From NCBI RefSeq assembly GCF_032062135.1, contig NC_092860.1, positions 126,890,457 to 126,954,456 of the forward strand: 64,000 nucleotides of DNA. Reading direction: 5' to 3'. Below the pieces are notes generated by a model. It made no database searches and was not told the origin of the DNA. It was given only the letters and a program-made list of their open reading frames with translations. The translations under genes were made by a program, and so were the position numbers. Shown in pieces: positions 11,173 through 22,959 of this stretch. Position 1 is the stretch's first letter. Every line of letters starts with the position of its first letter. This DNA is from Pyxicephalus adspersus (taxonomy: Eukaryota; Chordata; Amphibia; Anura; Pyxicephalidae).

Positions 11173-14100
11173 TGACCTGATATTTTATGTCCTTGCTAAT
11201 AATGAAAACTAATGCATCCTCCACATCTGTGGACTGGTATGCTGCAATCTAGAACATATTTCACCTTGGGTTTGGATATCCTGATATATGGCTCACTGAC
11301 CTGTAACACTAATGCAGCTCAACACAGCAGAGATATAGACATATACATTTATGTGTATATGTATGATACTGGCACTTATTCATGTATAAAACCTGATATC
11401 ACCAGTGAATGCTAGAACATTGAGACTTTTCCAGGCCTAGACACTACCTCTCATCAATATAAATGTACCTACTGTGGAAAGTATTGCAAAAAAAAAACAA
11501 CAAATACATATAATAAATTATGCAAAAAAGATTGAAGCTAGCCATGATCAGAAGAAAATAAGAAGCCTGAACACTGATTGGATCATTGCCATCCAATAGT
11601 TGACCACATAGCTAAATGTCTACCAATCAGCAGACAATGATCTGTGTGATCCCACAGCTAGAAAGCATCTAATAAAGTCCATAGTTTGGAAGGCATAAGA
11701 TAAGTTAGAATGTCCCCATGTCCGGAGCATGGACATTATTGATTTTGTGTGCAAAAAATCATCAGAGGCTTGAGATTTTCAATTTTCTTTATCGCACATC
11801 ACATTTGAGTTACTGAAATGTAATTGTAGTGCTCACAACCACAACACAACACAAAAATTAAGATTGTGCTGAATAGATACCGAACAAGCCATGTATCAAT
11901 TATTATTCATTAGGGGGCCCTTTAAAAGTCTTTACTAATCATCAATTTTGGGTTAACAAATAGATCTCGCCATAGAATGGTTCTTATCATTGCAGCCAGT
12001 GTGCAAATACCAATCATGTATTACACAACTGTCCCTTGCGTATGCACCTTTCTTCCTATGTGCGTAGGGGCGGGCCTCTTTATTTTATTGAATTTTTTTG
12101 GTTTTCAGGTTGTCTTTATTTGTTTACTTTATCACAATCACTGATAGGCCCCCATGTGATAATATTGTACAGAGACAGATTCTCTTTATTGAGAAGTCTC
12201 CAGCAGACTGTAAGAAATGTAAAACAAATGCTGCTCTGACTTCTCAGAGGAGCTCCGAGTGCTGCCAAGAACACTACAGGGGGCATCATGGCCTGGCTAT
12301 GCCATCTCTTCTACCTGGACTCAATAGCTAGCATTTATTTCTGATCCCAGGCTCCATGAAAGAGGCGAGTAGCCTCCCAGTGAACATCCATAAAGCAGAT
12401 AATAATCACAGACTGGGGAAGCATGGGCCAACATTGGATGGGTGAAAATTATTATCGGAGGTTGTACATATTGCGGAAGATTGCAATTATAGGTAAGTAT
12501 ACACGTGGGGAGTATCTGTGATGTTCAGGTTATTATTAAACAGGATTTCTATAGCGCCAACATATTAGGCAGCCATGTACATTAAATAGGGGTTGCAAAT
12601 GACAGACAGATACAGACAGTGACACAGGAGGAGGAGAGGACCCTGCCCAAAGAATTTATAATCTAGGAGGTGGGGGAAGTAACACACAATAGGAGGGGAG
12701 ATATGGGAACTATTGGTAAGTAGTGACAATTTTAAAAGACGACGGGTAGGTGTGCATGAAAAGGTGAGGTGGAGTGCTCTTTTAAATTAGCAGAAAGTAG
12801 GAGCAAGCCGAATAGGACGAGGAAGACCATTCCAGAGAGTTCGGGTGGCTCTAGAAAAGTCTTGGAGCGATTAAGGTAAATATACCTAGGAAGAACCCGT
12901 GGGTTCTGGTACTGTACTGAACCAGTACCAGGGCAATAAGGACTGCCTGTTGTGGCAGTGCATGCATTAATGAGCATTGTCATAATGCTTGCCCTATATG
13001 CAGTGCCATTCATTGTATATAGCATTCCAAACACTTTATACAGCATAACACTCGATGCCCTAAAATGCACATCTTACGTATGGTGGTGCCACGTTAAGGA
13101 CAATTCTTCCCCAATTGTAATGCATTGCCGGCCACAGCTGCCTGCTGTAATGCAAATAAATGCCCCGAGGTACAGGAAACTTACAGAATGATATTCAGTT
13201 TTCTCCATCATAAATACCCGCTGCTTCTAAATACCTTTCAAATCTTGATGCCAGTAGCACTGCTCATCTCCTGCACTTGCTTGATGAGTAAAGGGCACTT
13301 CAAGTGGAATTGAACTGCAAAAATAAGAGGACAGCAAGCAAATCGAGAAGCTACTTGCTCTCAGTTTTTATTTTTTTGTTACAGAATGGAGAAGCAATAT
13401 CTCTCCTGCAACAGAATAAACTTACCTGCACGTTTGTTTTTTTTAACTACACTCACCTGTGCTCGTTCCATCATCTTCACCCATTCCTCTTTTGGATCTT
13501 CAGCCATGCCGTGCAGGTAAGTTGTTTTATTACAGAAGAGACAGTACCTGCCCCTTCTGCAATAAATACCCTACCCAGTCCTATGTTCTGCTTTAATGAA
13601 CTTTATGATGGTGACAACACTGGAAGTAACCGGTAGAAAGTGCAGCTCAGCTACTTGCTGTCTACATGGGAAGAGTGGTAAGGTGACAAGAAATGTCCAC
13701 AAAAAGGACCTGGAATGGCTCCGAAAGGTTGGCTTGTGACAATGCTTGTAGAATCCTGTACTGTCGAGTGATGGTGACTTCATCTTTTCTTGGTAGGATG
13801 ACAATGAGTGAGCAGACTGGAACACAGGAAATGAAGTGTTGTCATCCTATAACAGGAACTGACGGCAGGAGAATCCTATTTCCAAATATTATATAATTCA
13901 AAGCTGCAGAAAAAAAAAAGACTGAAAATTCCACCCTAAAATCCTGTGTGTCCCCAGCTTCTGTGGTCCCCTTCCTGTTGACACGCAGGAAGTTGAGGTG
14001 ATTGGTTAGAGATTTCCAATAATATCATAGCCATCTCACCTGTTCACAGTATACAGCATTGCACAATTATTACTCCATGCTGCTGATTTTAATTCATTTG

Positions 14101-14192
14101 ATGATTTCGGTTCCTCCCAGCACATTTGCGAAGTCAGGAAGGAAACAGACACCTGTCCTGACAACCAATCAGAATGTAGCCTGCTGTGTACG
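11173..14192. other. Non-coding, presumed UBE2K intron 1, right part
   Basis: One LINE tail (12534-12875). The stretch 13340-13600 shares pieces with 16950-17130 and 17630-17830 (TGCAATAA near TTACCTGC, TTCCATCATC), so an old unnamed repeat is likely. No supported gene. Confidence 0.5.
12534..12875 (-). mobile_element. L2/CR1-like LINE 3' end, minus strand
   Basis: AACAGGATTTCTATAGCGCC to GCTCTAGAAAAGTCTTGG, colinear with the copy at 28983. It explains most of the 112-codon minus-strand open frame at 12732-13070. Confidence 0.75.
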
Positions 14193-14719
14193 TAAAGCGT
14201 ACTTAAACTCAGAAATTTCACTTTACATAAAAGGGTAGACAACCTTTTTATGTTAGGTAAAAATTCTGTTTGTTTTTTAAGTGCAACACCCATTTTTTTA
14301 AAAAAACAAGTAAGGGCGCAGCACCGCTTCCTAATTTTTTGATTGCCTAGGCGATAGAGAATGAATGGCAGCACAAAGTCTCTTTGCTGCTCCTTCTGCG
14401 CATGCTTGAGCACCTTGGGCCTGCGCAGAAGGAGCCTTTTCGTGAAAAGGGGAACAAAATTGCCGATCTCATGCATGCGCAGTGACATCAGCAAGTTTTT
14501 TTTCCAACCTACATCACCGTACCAGGCGCCTGGGTCAGGTAGGAAAGAAGAACAGGAAGAAGAGGAAAAGATGGCGGCTAGCGAGCCCGCTGAGAGACGA
14601 ATACTGGAACGACGCGGCACCCGATAGAAGACACCTCCGGTGTGATCTACTGCTCTGCGGGATTAAATGTAAGTGGATTTATTTTTGTTTTAGGTAGTTT
14701 TGAGTTTAGTTCCTCTTTA
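14193..14719 (-). mobile_element. GC-rich TIR element (TAAAGAGGAACTAAAC family), copy 1
   Basis: Ends TAAAGCGTACTTAAACTCAG and TGAGTTTAGTTCCTCTTTA are imperfect inverted repeats of about 20 bases. The GC-rich interior (TGCGCAGAAGGAGC, TCCTTCTGCGCATGC) is shared with 16292 and 21894. The 194-codon minus-strand open frame here comes from this repeat and is not a gene. About 527 bases, no transposase: a non-autonomous DNA transposon. Confidence 0.75.
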
Positions 14720-14875
14720 AACAATGGGATGACAGCCGACAATGGAATATTAATGTAAGGTGATTGTAGGTTCTGGCTAAAACCCTTGCAGGAAGTACAG
14801 GAAGGGAGTCACCATGGGGTCACCAGCCTGGGACGGGGTGACTCTAGAGGTGGCAGGTCATGGTGCTGGATATCA

Positions 14876-15045
14876 CCCCGCTCCTATTGTGCGATACTTC
14901 CCCCACCTGTTAGACTGTAAGCTCTTCAGGGCAGGATCCTCTCCTCCTCTTGTGTCACTGTCTGTCATATGAAACCATTATTTAATGTACAGCGCTGCGT
15001 AATATGTTGGCGCTTTGTAAGTTCTGTATAATTTTAATAATAACA
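14876..15045 (+). mobile_element. LINE 3' tail
   Basis: GACTGTAAGCTCTTCAGGGC, then GTACAGCGCTGCGTAATATG and a TTAATAATAA end. It lies in UBE2K intron 1, about 240 bases from its coding exon. Confidence 0.75.
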
Positions 15046-15287
15046 CTGCCACCCCAATGCCCAGCAGTCACCTCCAGCAATACAAAGCGGGGCGACACAT
15101 TGCCATGGCAGAGATATTGAGGCCCAGTTCTGCCATAGAAGTTGTGAGGATTGTGCAGAACTTCCATAGTAACACAATGCTGGGGAGGGACCCTGACCAC
15201 CTGGGATTAATACCCCCTGTCTAGGAAGATTGCTGCCATGGCATGTAGATGTCAGGATGAATGGGGCAGGGCTGGCACCTCTCTCAC

Positions 15288-15350
15288 CTCCTCGCTCTTC
15301 AGCACCTCTTTGAACTCCCTCTTGATCCTCTGTGCGGCGATATTGGCCAT
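15288..15350 (-). CDS. UBE2K: UBE2K first coding exon (ubiquitin-conjugating enzyme E2 K), partial gene
   Basis: Read on the minus strand, ATG at 15350-15348 opens 21 codons beginning MANIAAQRIKREF and ending KSEE. A consensus donor, GTGAGA, follows at 15287. This matches the N-terminal helix of UBE2K (E2-25K/HIP2); human has Val where this has Ala at residue 6, as I recall it. The family enzyme is a cytosolic E2 that accepts ubiquitin from E1 and builds Lys48-linked chains; its catalytic cysteine and C-terminal UBA domain lie in later exons. I found none of those exons between 1 and 15287, so the rest of the gene should lie beyond the left edge and intron 1 exceeds 15 kb. A 196-aa open frame at 15034-15624 overlaps in another frame and is a shadow. 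The gene is divergent to SMIM14, as in other vertebrates. Confidence 0.93.
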
Positions 15351-15640
15351 GTCTGCTCCGCTCTGCTCTCCCCGGCCTGTCGGTGGAATTGGCGCTGGCC
15401 TGGCTGCACTGACCGCTATGCTGTTCTACCGGGCCCGGATTCCTCAGCCTCCCCCGCCCCGGTGAACGAGCCCCCGACACAACACTCAACGGCAAAATGG
15501 TGGCAATGAGCATGCGCAGTGCGCTGCACTGGAGGCCGCAGGAAGAACTTCCTGACAGGGCCCGGGTAACGTCATCCAAGCCGAACCCCGCGACGTCACC
15601 AGACACCGCCCGCACTCTGCGCATGCGCGGACCATGCCGG
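15351..15640 (-). promoter_or_regulatory. UBE2K: CpG-rich UBE2K promoter / 5' UTR with NRF1, CRE-like and ETS motifs
   Basis: This GC- and CpG-rich block lies directly upstream of the UBE2K start codon and contrasts sharply with the AT-rich surroundings. It contains a full NRF1 palindrome, TGCGCATGCGC, at 15618-15628 and a second NRF1-like site, GCATGCGCAGT, at 15510-15520. A CRE-like CGACGTCA lies at 15591-15598, another CGTCA at about 15570, an ETS-like CTTCCTG near 15550, and a YY1-like AAAATGGTGGC near 15495. There is no TATA box. This is the usual architecture of a housekeeping CpG-island promoter. The transcription start is not determined. Confidence 0.75.
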
Positions 15641-15752
15641 CTCCCCTACCTGCAGAAAGAATAGAAGGAAATGAGTGTGCAGTGCTGAGCTATGGTTGGG
15701 TTTTGTTACTTTGAACTAGAAGTTGTTAGGAAAGTCCCAGTCTGCCTGTTTA

Positions 15753-16291
15753 ACCCCCCTAGCGGTCTACTTCCTTCCAAATTTCAATGCAAAAAAGCGG
15801 TAAATGTTTGGCATGGAATTTTTTTTTTCATTGTAGGTTGTAATTCTTAGGCTTAACTCACTGATATTTAATAAATTTATTAATAAACTGTAAATAACAC
15901 AACACAAAAATATAGTAGTATATATAATAGCATATATAATATATATAATATAATTATATTATATGAATAATTCTTTGTATTGGACTCAATACAGCTATTT
16001 TGTAATAAATCTAATACAAAATTATTCGAATCCTCCCCCCCGCACCGACACATGCACCAACGTTACTGGGAAACCCTGTAGATCCCGTATCTGCACTTCG
16101 TGGCTGGAGATCGGGGGAGCAGGATGTGTCCCCAGGACCTGCGGAGACCAGCAGGACACCTGGGGACGGCTACAGAACAAGGTAAGTGGTTTTTTTTTTA
16201 CTTAAAAGCTACCCTGAGTGTGACTCGGGAATACCGCTTTTTGCAGGTAAAATCCACCCAGAGTCACACTAGGTAATACCGCTAGGGGGGT
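15753..16291. mobile_element. TIR element (ACCCCCCTAGCGGT ends)
   Basis: ACCCCCCTAGCGGT at the left is the exact inverse of ACCGCTAGGGGGGT at the right, 539 bases in all. There is no transposase frame. It lies just outside the UBE2K promoter. Confidence 0.75.
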
Positions 16292-16886
16292 GAAAGAGGA
16301 ACTAAACTCAAAAGTCCCTAAAACAAAAAAAAAATTCACTTACCTTCAATCCTGCAGGGCAGTCCGATCCATCCGGAAGTGTCTTCCATCAGGTCCCACG
16401 TCTTTCAATAAAATCACACCTTCAATCCCGTAGATCAGTCTGTCCGTTGGGAGATTTCTTCCCATCAGGTCCTGCGTTGTCCCGGTATCTATTCGGAGCG
16501 CTGGGCACCGACATTTTCTCTCTTTTGCTTTCTTTCCGCGTCACCCGATCTAGCATTGCGTAGGCGCAAAATCATGTGGCGTAGATTGGGAAATAACTAG
16601 CCTCACTGCACATTGCAGAGATCTGCAATTGTTTTTTATTGATGAAAGGGCTCCAGCGCATGCCCAAAATACTCAGGCATGCGCAGAAGGAGCAGCCAGA
16701 GCATCCCGGGATGTGTGACGTAGGTATCCTGGGAGGCTCTGCGCTCCTATTCCTTTTTGATTGCCTAGTGATTAAGAAAAAGGAAGTTTTGCACTTAAAA
16801 AAACACAAACAAAATGTTTGATTTAAATAAAAGGCTTGTCTACCCTTTTATGTAAAGTAAAAAAATCTGAGTTTATGTACGTTTTA
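16292..16886 (+). mobile_element. GC-rich TIR element, copy 2
   Basis: Begins AAAGAGGAACTAAACTCAAA and continues with TCACTTACCTTCAATCCTGC and GCATGCGCAGAAGGAGCAG. It ends near TCTGAGTTTATGTACGTTTTA. It starts exactly where the element at 15753-16291 ends. The interior repeats a piece of itself (TTCCATCAGGTCC and CCCATCAGGTCC). Confidence 0.75.
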
Positions 16887-17932
16887 AATCAGCTAAATGT
16901 ATTTCAATATTTGAACTAAAGTTCTACTTTACAAATCTAGCATTCGGCAAGCCCTTTTTGCAGAAAAGGAAGGTACTTATTGCAGAAAAGGACACCGCCT
17001 TTAGAAATCTTGCATCAGATTTTTAAAAGTGGTCTCCTTTTCTGCAATAACTACCTATTGTAAAAAGTAACCTTACCTGCCTGATCACTACTCAGCTGTC
17101 AAAATGTGCCAAGCTTTGCATACACAGCTCAGTGTTTGTTGCCACGGATCAATTCCAGCTTCCATTCTAAATACCGGGACTGGGGAAATTCCCACATGCC
17201 TGCAGAAGTTAAATCATCCTGGCCTGGCCAATCAAGATGGCTGAAAATTGGGATGTGGAAAAGAAGATGTCAGCGGCCATGACGGAATAGGAACAGGTCA
17301 GTATTCCAGGGCTACTCTCTGCTTTAAAGTAATACGCAAGGGTGAGCACAAAGGGTCCTTCTATACAGGAGGACCCTTTGTGTGGAAGCAGTGGTCTCCC
17401 TGCAGAGTTCAATACACCCCCAATAAGTTAGAGTTCTCCATTCAGCAGGGAACATGAGCTTACCTGATTGTGGATCTATAGGGCAGGGACATGTTGGAGC
17501 TTTGTACTGCTTCACTACAGAGTGCAAAGGGTGCCAATCTGCAGTTGCTGGTTGAGGGCTGGCATTTCTTATTACTTTTTATATCCTAGACCAAAAACCT
17601 TAACTTTAATGCAGATCTAAACCCTGGGGATTCTTACTTGTCCTTGTTCCATCATGTGTGCCGCCATTTTCTTCCTTCTCATCCGCATTGTGATCTTCAA
17701 CCAGTTTGATTTGTTTAGGGGAATTTATTACTGACATTTAACAGTAAGTCGAATAGGTTGAGATGTGCCTTGTATCTATTTAATGCACCGACGTGTGGCA
17801 ATTGAGCAGGTAAAAAAAAACTATTGCAAAAGGAAAATTGCATGAACTTTGGTTCCACTTTAAGGTACAGAACACATTGTATTGTAATGTACCTAAAAAT
17901 TTTTTAGATGATTTAAAATAAAGGGCCTAATT

Positions 17933-18146
17933 TAGTAAAGGTCTCCAAGGCTGCAGAGAATACACTTTCACCAGTGAAACTGGGTGATCAAGCAAACCTG
18001 GAATGGATTTCTTCAATGTAATTTGCTATTTGCTAGGAAATGCTTTGAATCTTGGACCAGATCCATACCAGGTTTGTTTGATCACCCAGCTTTACTGTTG
18101 AAAGTATATTCTCTCCAGCCTTGGGGAGCTTTAATAAATCAGGGCC
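17933..18146. mobile_element. Palindromic MITE, full length
   Basis: GGGCCTAATTTAGTAAAGG to GGGAGCTTTAATAAATCAGG, with inner arms AAACCTGGAATGGATT and ATCCATACCAGGTTTG. About 214 bases; best complete member with 61101-61306. Confidence 0.8.
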
Positions 18147-18998
18147 AAGGTCTCAGCTGAGCTTTAAATCTCGAAGTCTTTTTTTTTTCTTCAACCAAAC
18201 ATATCCCTATTGGAAAATCCATATTCCTGTACTGGTGACAACTGTAGGATTGAACAATAGTCACCAGGTCAAATAAAGAACACAATGGGAATACAAATAA
18301 CAGAGGTTCTAATGTTTTCCCATTAGTACCTTAGCAATAAGGGCCCTCCACTAATATTTCTCCCCACTATTTTCTGAGGAAAGGAAACCTTACATATCCC
18401 CATATTAGTTACATGGACTGGACATTGGTGACCTTTTATAAACAAAAAAATTCAACATGTTTAAAAACTATTAAGTAAAATGTTACTTTTACTAACACCA
18501 GCACACAATAACAATTAGACAGCAGATCCCTAAACTACCACAACATCAGGATGATTATCAAAGGAAGCCTCTATGCTGGTATGTGTACTGCTCAATTAAA
18601 GTCAATTGGACTGGTGATTTGCAAACATTTATCATACACAGGAAAACATTGCTCATAGATGTGAGTCCTGGGCACTATTTAATCAGCCATGTGATGGTTA
18701 TTTTCTACTCTCATTGGACACAACTGAAAATGGCTGTCACCAGGAGCATAACTACAGAAAATGGGGGCAGATAGCAAAATCTGAAGGGAACAGGTAGCAA
18801 TGTAGCAGAAGAACTGCCATACATCCATACTAGTAACTAGTGCTGAGCATATAAGTAAGTCATAATGAAAAAAAGGGGGAAAGCAGTAAAGGAAACTGTT
18901 AACCTTTGTCCAGCTAAATATTTTGTGCTCAGTAATCTCAAATTTATTTCAGCAAGCGAATGCTGAAAGAGTTGGTTTAGTAGTTAGCAAAGAGACAA

Positions 18999-19031
<33 letters not shown>

Positions 19032-19033
19032 AT
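18999..19033. repeat. (AT)n microsatellite
   Basis: About 17 AT units with one phase break near 19020. Confidence 0.95.
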
Positions 19034-19622
19034 TCAATTGAATGGGAGCAGTTGATTCTGCAGTTGAGCCCATGGGAGAAATACTTTAGCTCACATGGGT
19101 TTGAAATGGCCATTACTCAATTTATCATCTTGTTTATGAGTTCTGTTATATTTGGCATTTACAGGCATGAACATTCTATAAGAATGCATTAGTTGCAAAC
19201 AGTGCTTGGTTAAAACCAAGCCTTAACTTTTCTTATTCTTTTAGAATAGAAACTGTTATAATAATTAAAAAAAAAATCTCAATATTGGAAATTTGAAAAA
19301 AAAAAATGGTTTATGAAGTCTATGCACCATGCTTGTGCAGCATGCTTCCTTAGCCACTTTGGGTTTGTGCATTTGCATTATAAAAATGGCTGAACATCTC
19401 TCTCTAATGACATCAATACCCCATAATGCCTGGTGTTCACTGTGGTATCTAAACTTTAAGTTCTGGGGGCATGGAATCAACAGGACAGGAAGTCTGTGTT
19501 CTAGAGGTGACAACTTTGCTCTTGTAAAAAGAAAAGCGTCTCCTATTGTATTTTACAAGGTTTGACCTGCCAGCTCCATGTATGCTGGATGTGTACCATA
19601 CTTGTAAGAAACTGTTTTTTTT

Positions 19623-20170
19623 TTTTAGCAATTGGGTAGTATATTTAGTGAGTTGTATTCATATTCATATAAAACAGAATTCATAATTCAGTAAATGAAA
19701 CAAATAAGTGATACGGTCTTTCCCCAAACAAGATACAATGGGGTGTAAGACCATTAGACTAGACATAAATATTCCTGATACTTATTAACAGGAATAACAA
19801 GGGGTAGAAAAGTGGTACCGTCTTGTGTCCCGACACATTCCGCCAAATGGCTTCTTCAGGGGATCTGCAAGCCACATTAGTTGATGTCAGAGAGTTGGAG
19901 GGATTATTCACGCAGGGATTAGTCAGGTCAAAGGGTGCTAAGAAATAAACGTTTTACATTCGCACAAAGGGTAGCAATAGGGGTCCCAAGAGAAGCTCAC
20001 TCCCTCACCAAAGTTTAAACTTGTGAACTGTAATTGATAGCATCCATTGACCTGACTATGGGGAAAGACTGTATCACTTGTTTTGTTTCATTTACTGAAT
20101 TATGAATTTTGTTTTTTAATAAATTGAATATAACTGAATATAACTAAATTTACTACCCAAATGCCAAAAA
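19623..20170. mobile_element. Fold-back / long-TIR element
   Basis: About 105 bases at 19625-19730 (TTGGGTAGTATATTTAG, AATTCATAATTCAGTAAATG, GGTCTTTCCCC) recur inverted at 20060-20165. They flank about 330 bases containing CCGCCAAATGGCTTCTTCAG. The element is non-coding. Confidence 0.75.
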
Positions 20171-21687
20171 ACCTAGTTTCTTTCTTTTTTTCTGACAACT
20201 TTGCTCTTGCTTAGGGTAATACTCCAGAAGTATTCTCAATTTAGAACCAGAATTCTAGAAACAACCAGAATATAAAAAAAAACAAATGGAAAGACTGACA
20301 TACTGGAATTAGTGGATAGCAAGTGTATAACTTTATTCATTTTAACATCTATTTTGAGTTCAACTTTAAAGCCCAAATTCTGCTAAAATGTTTAGGAAGG
20401 CATGGATAACGATGGAAACATTCTCAGAACCTATACTCCCTCTACTACTCCACTCTTCATTTATCATTTGTCCTATTTAAGAATAATAGTGATCAGTTCC
20501 TCTCATCAACAGAAAAGAGGGGTATTGGTAGGGTGTGTTTTGGGAGCCATTAAGAATAAATAGTAACCCAGTGCACCAACACATGTCTTGAGAATCGCTG
20601 CACATTGTATTAACACAAAGCAATATTGGGAATAGGCCCTGACTCCATGCTGCAAAATGTATTTGGAAAGTCATGCATGCTGCAGTTTTCCAGTGTTGAC
20701 CAGAGTTCATTCACTGCAGGCACATTTCCAGCATTTTGTTGCATGTGTTATTATCACTAGGACTATTCCTGCTATTGTGCTAGAAGGGGAAAAGTCTTGT
20801 ACACACACATGGAAACATACATTTCCTTATGCATGCTTGTGTAAATGAGTCATTGTAAATAATGAGTAATCATCATTAAGGATCCATTGTCATTAACAAG
20901 TCATTGATCCATTACAAGCATAATAGGCCTAAGCACATAATAATGCTCATTAATATGGTTTGTTTTTTTGTAGAAAACCTGCTATGAACAAGTGTCTCAT
21001 ATATTTTATATAGCAAATTTGCACTAGATTAACTGTTAGCTGTCAATCACTGTCCTAAATAATTTAGTGCTAACCCACACTAAGGCCTCTGTCACAAGTA
21101 CATTCTAAACCTATGCAGTTAGCTGCTCTTGGGCTCATAGCAATCCGCATCGAAGGTCAATGTATTTCCACATGTCGGAATTAAGGTGGTGGTGCAGTTC
21201 TTGCTCCAGAGGTGGAAAAACAACAGGGCAGACAGAAGCAACATGTCACTTTCAGGAATTGTTCTGCAACCCTCACCGTAACTAATGCAAATGCAACCGC
21301 ATACACAAACCAGTTTCTAATCACGCCTGTTCAGTTAATTAAGAAACATGGTTGGAATGTAAAATTTAGCATAAGGAGTGAAGTGGTCACCTATGTGCCT
21401 TTACCCTACCTAGCCCTAGCAAACTCAAAATGTTTGGCTTAATGATTGTGCCAGATACTGCAGTGTGTTAGACAGGATTTAAACACCCCCCCCTACGATT
21501 GAGTTTTATGGTTTCTCCCAGATATTACAGTAGTGTAGTAGTGGGAGGAACCAAATTACCCAGTGGAGGGACACTATCCTAAACGTTGGAACAGAGATTC
21601 ACACATAGCTCTTATACAATGGTTAATTTTTTGAACCTCCAACTAGGAAGATAAGTATTTATTGTAACCATTTACCAGGTGCTTTTA

Positions 21688-22640
21688 CAGGTAGTCCTGG
21701 GTTAAGGACATCCAACATACAGACGCCTCCAAGATACGAACAGGGCTCCCCTGCTCGCTCAAATGCAGGACGAAGGTTGGATGAGGGGAGGGGGTGGTTT
21801 GCATGACTTGCAGAAAAAATCTTTTTGCTAAACACAGTTGAGGTTGTGGGTGTACTTAAGGGGGTGAGCTCTTTCTGCAGCCCTTTGTAACACTTTAAAG
21901 GGAATAAACCCAAAAACGATCCAAAACAAAACAAAAAATACACTTACCTTCAATCCTGCAGTGCAGTCCATTGGTCCGGTGGTTTCTTCCATCGGGTCCC
22001 TCGTCGTCTCAGCATCCGTCTTCAGGTCGGCGCCCTAAGCGGTGCCATCTTCTCTCTGTTCTTGTTCCTACATCACCTGACTCAGAGGCGAGATCAGGTG
22101 ACATAGATGGGAAAAAAACTTGACCATCTCGCTGCACATGTGTGAGATCGGCAATTTCTTTCCCTTTTGGCAAAAAGGCTCCTTCTCCGCATGGCTGAGA
22201 TGCTCGGGCATGTGCAGAAGGAGCACCCAAGAGCCTCCCGGAATGTGTGATTTAGGTATCCAGGGAGGCTTTGCGCTCCCATTAATTCTCAATCGCCTGG
22301 GCGGTGCTGCACCCTTTTTAAAAAGAAAAAACACACAAACAGAATTTTTACCTTACATAAAAGGGTTGTCTTTTATGCAAAGTGAAAATTCTGAGTCCAA
22401 GACAAGCTCCAGAAGTTAATGGATTTCCAGGCTTCATAAAGATTTTTCTTTTGCTTTGTGATTAACTCAGTGAGGATTTTATACAGTAATTGACACCACA
22501 CCGGCTAATAATACGTTGAGACAAACATATGTCCTAATTGCATTGATTAAAATAATGTACCTGTTCAGACTTAGATACAAATTCAACTTAAGAACAAACC
22601 TACAATCCCTATCTCGTGTGTAACCAGGGGACTACCAGTA
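21688..22640. mobile_element. TIR element (ACAGGTAGTCC ends), with nested insertion
   Basis: TACAGGTAGTCCTGGGTTAA on the left is inverted as TAACCAGGGGACTACCAGTA on the right. The GC-rich TIR element at 21894-22406 lies inside it. Internal ACATACAGACGCCTCC and TTAAGAACAAACC flank the insertion. Confidence 0.7.
21894..22406 (+). mobile_element. GC-rich TIR element, copy 3 (nested)
   Basis: Begins TTTAAAGGGAATAAACCC and ends near CTGAGTCCAAG, with the shared interior CAGAAGGAGCACCCAAG. It is nested inside the larger TIR element 21688-22640. Confidence 0.7.
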
Positions 22641-22709
22641 TTTTATACCATAACACTGTTTATTAATATTAATGGCACAAGGGTGTCTTCAGCCATGCAC
22701 TCTATTCTT

Positions 22710-22845
22710 TATCTCCTAGATTGTAAGCTCTTCAGGGCAGGGTCTATATTCGCCTGTCATTTCTAACCCTTATTTAATGTACAGCGCTGTGTGTTGGCGC
22801 CATATAAATCCTGTTTATTAATACTAATAATCATAATAATAGTCT
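22710..22845 (+). mobile_element. LINE 3' tail
   Basis: GATTGTAAGCTCTTCAGGGC, GTACAGCGCTGTGTGTTGGC, GCCATATAAATCCTG and AATAAT repeats, about 120 bases upstream of the SMIM14 promoter. Confidence 0.75.
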
Positions 22846-22959
22846 CAAGCAGTATTGAAGCCACAGGAAACCTCCAGAAGAGATTATTAATGGCAGTACA
22901 GGAAGGATCACATAGCAACACATACAAATAGGAGAGATCATTATATTTCTCTAAGCTCC

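Larger units (their letters stand above)
16887..22709. other. Intergenic space between UBE2K and SMIM14
   Basis: Outside the listed elements this is AT-rich DNA with no recognisable exon on either strand. The promoter-to-promoter distance is about 7.4 kb. Confidence 0.6.

Noticed and set aside
14036..14620. 194-codon minus-strand open frame
   Set aside because: It lies almost wholly in the GC-rich TIR element, and similar frames occur in the other copies.
15034..15624. 196-codon minus-strand open frame
   Set aside because: It overlaps the true UBE2K exon in another frame and crosses the CpG-rich promoter and a LINE tail.
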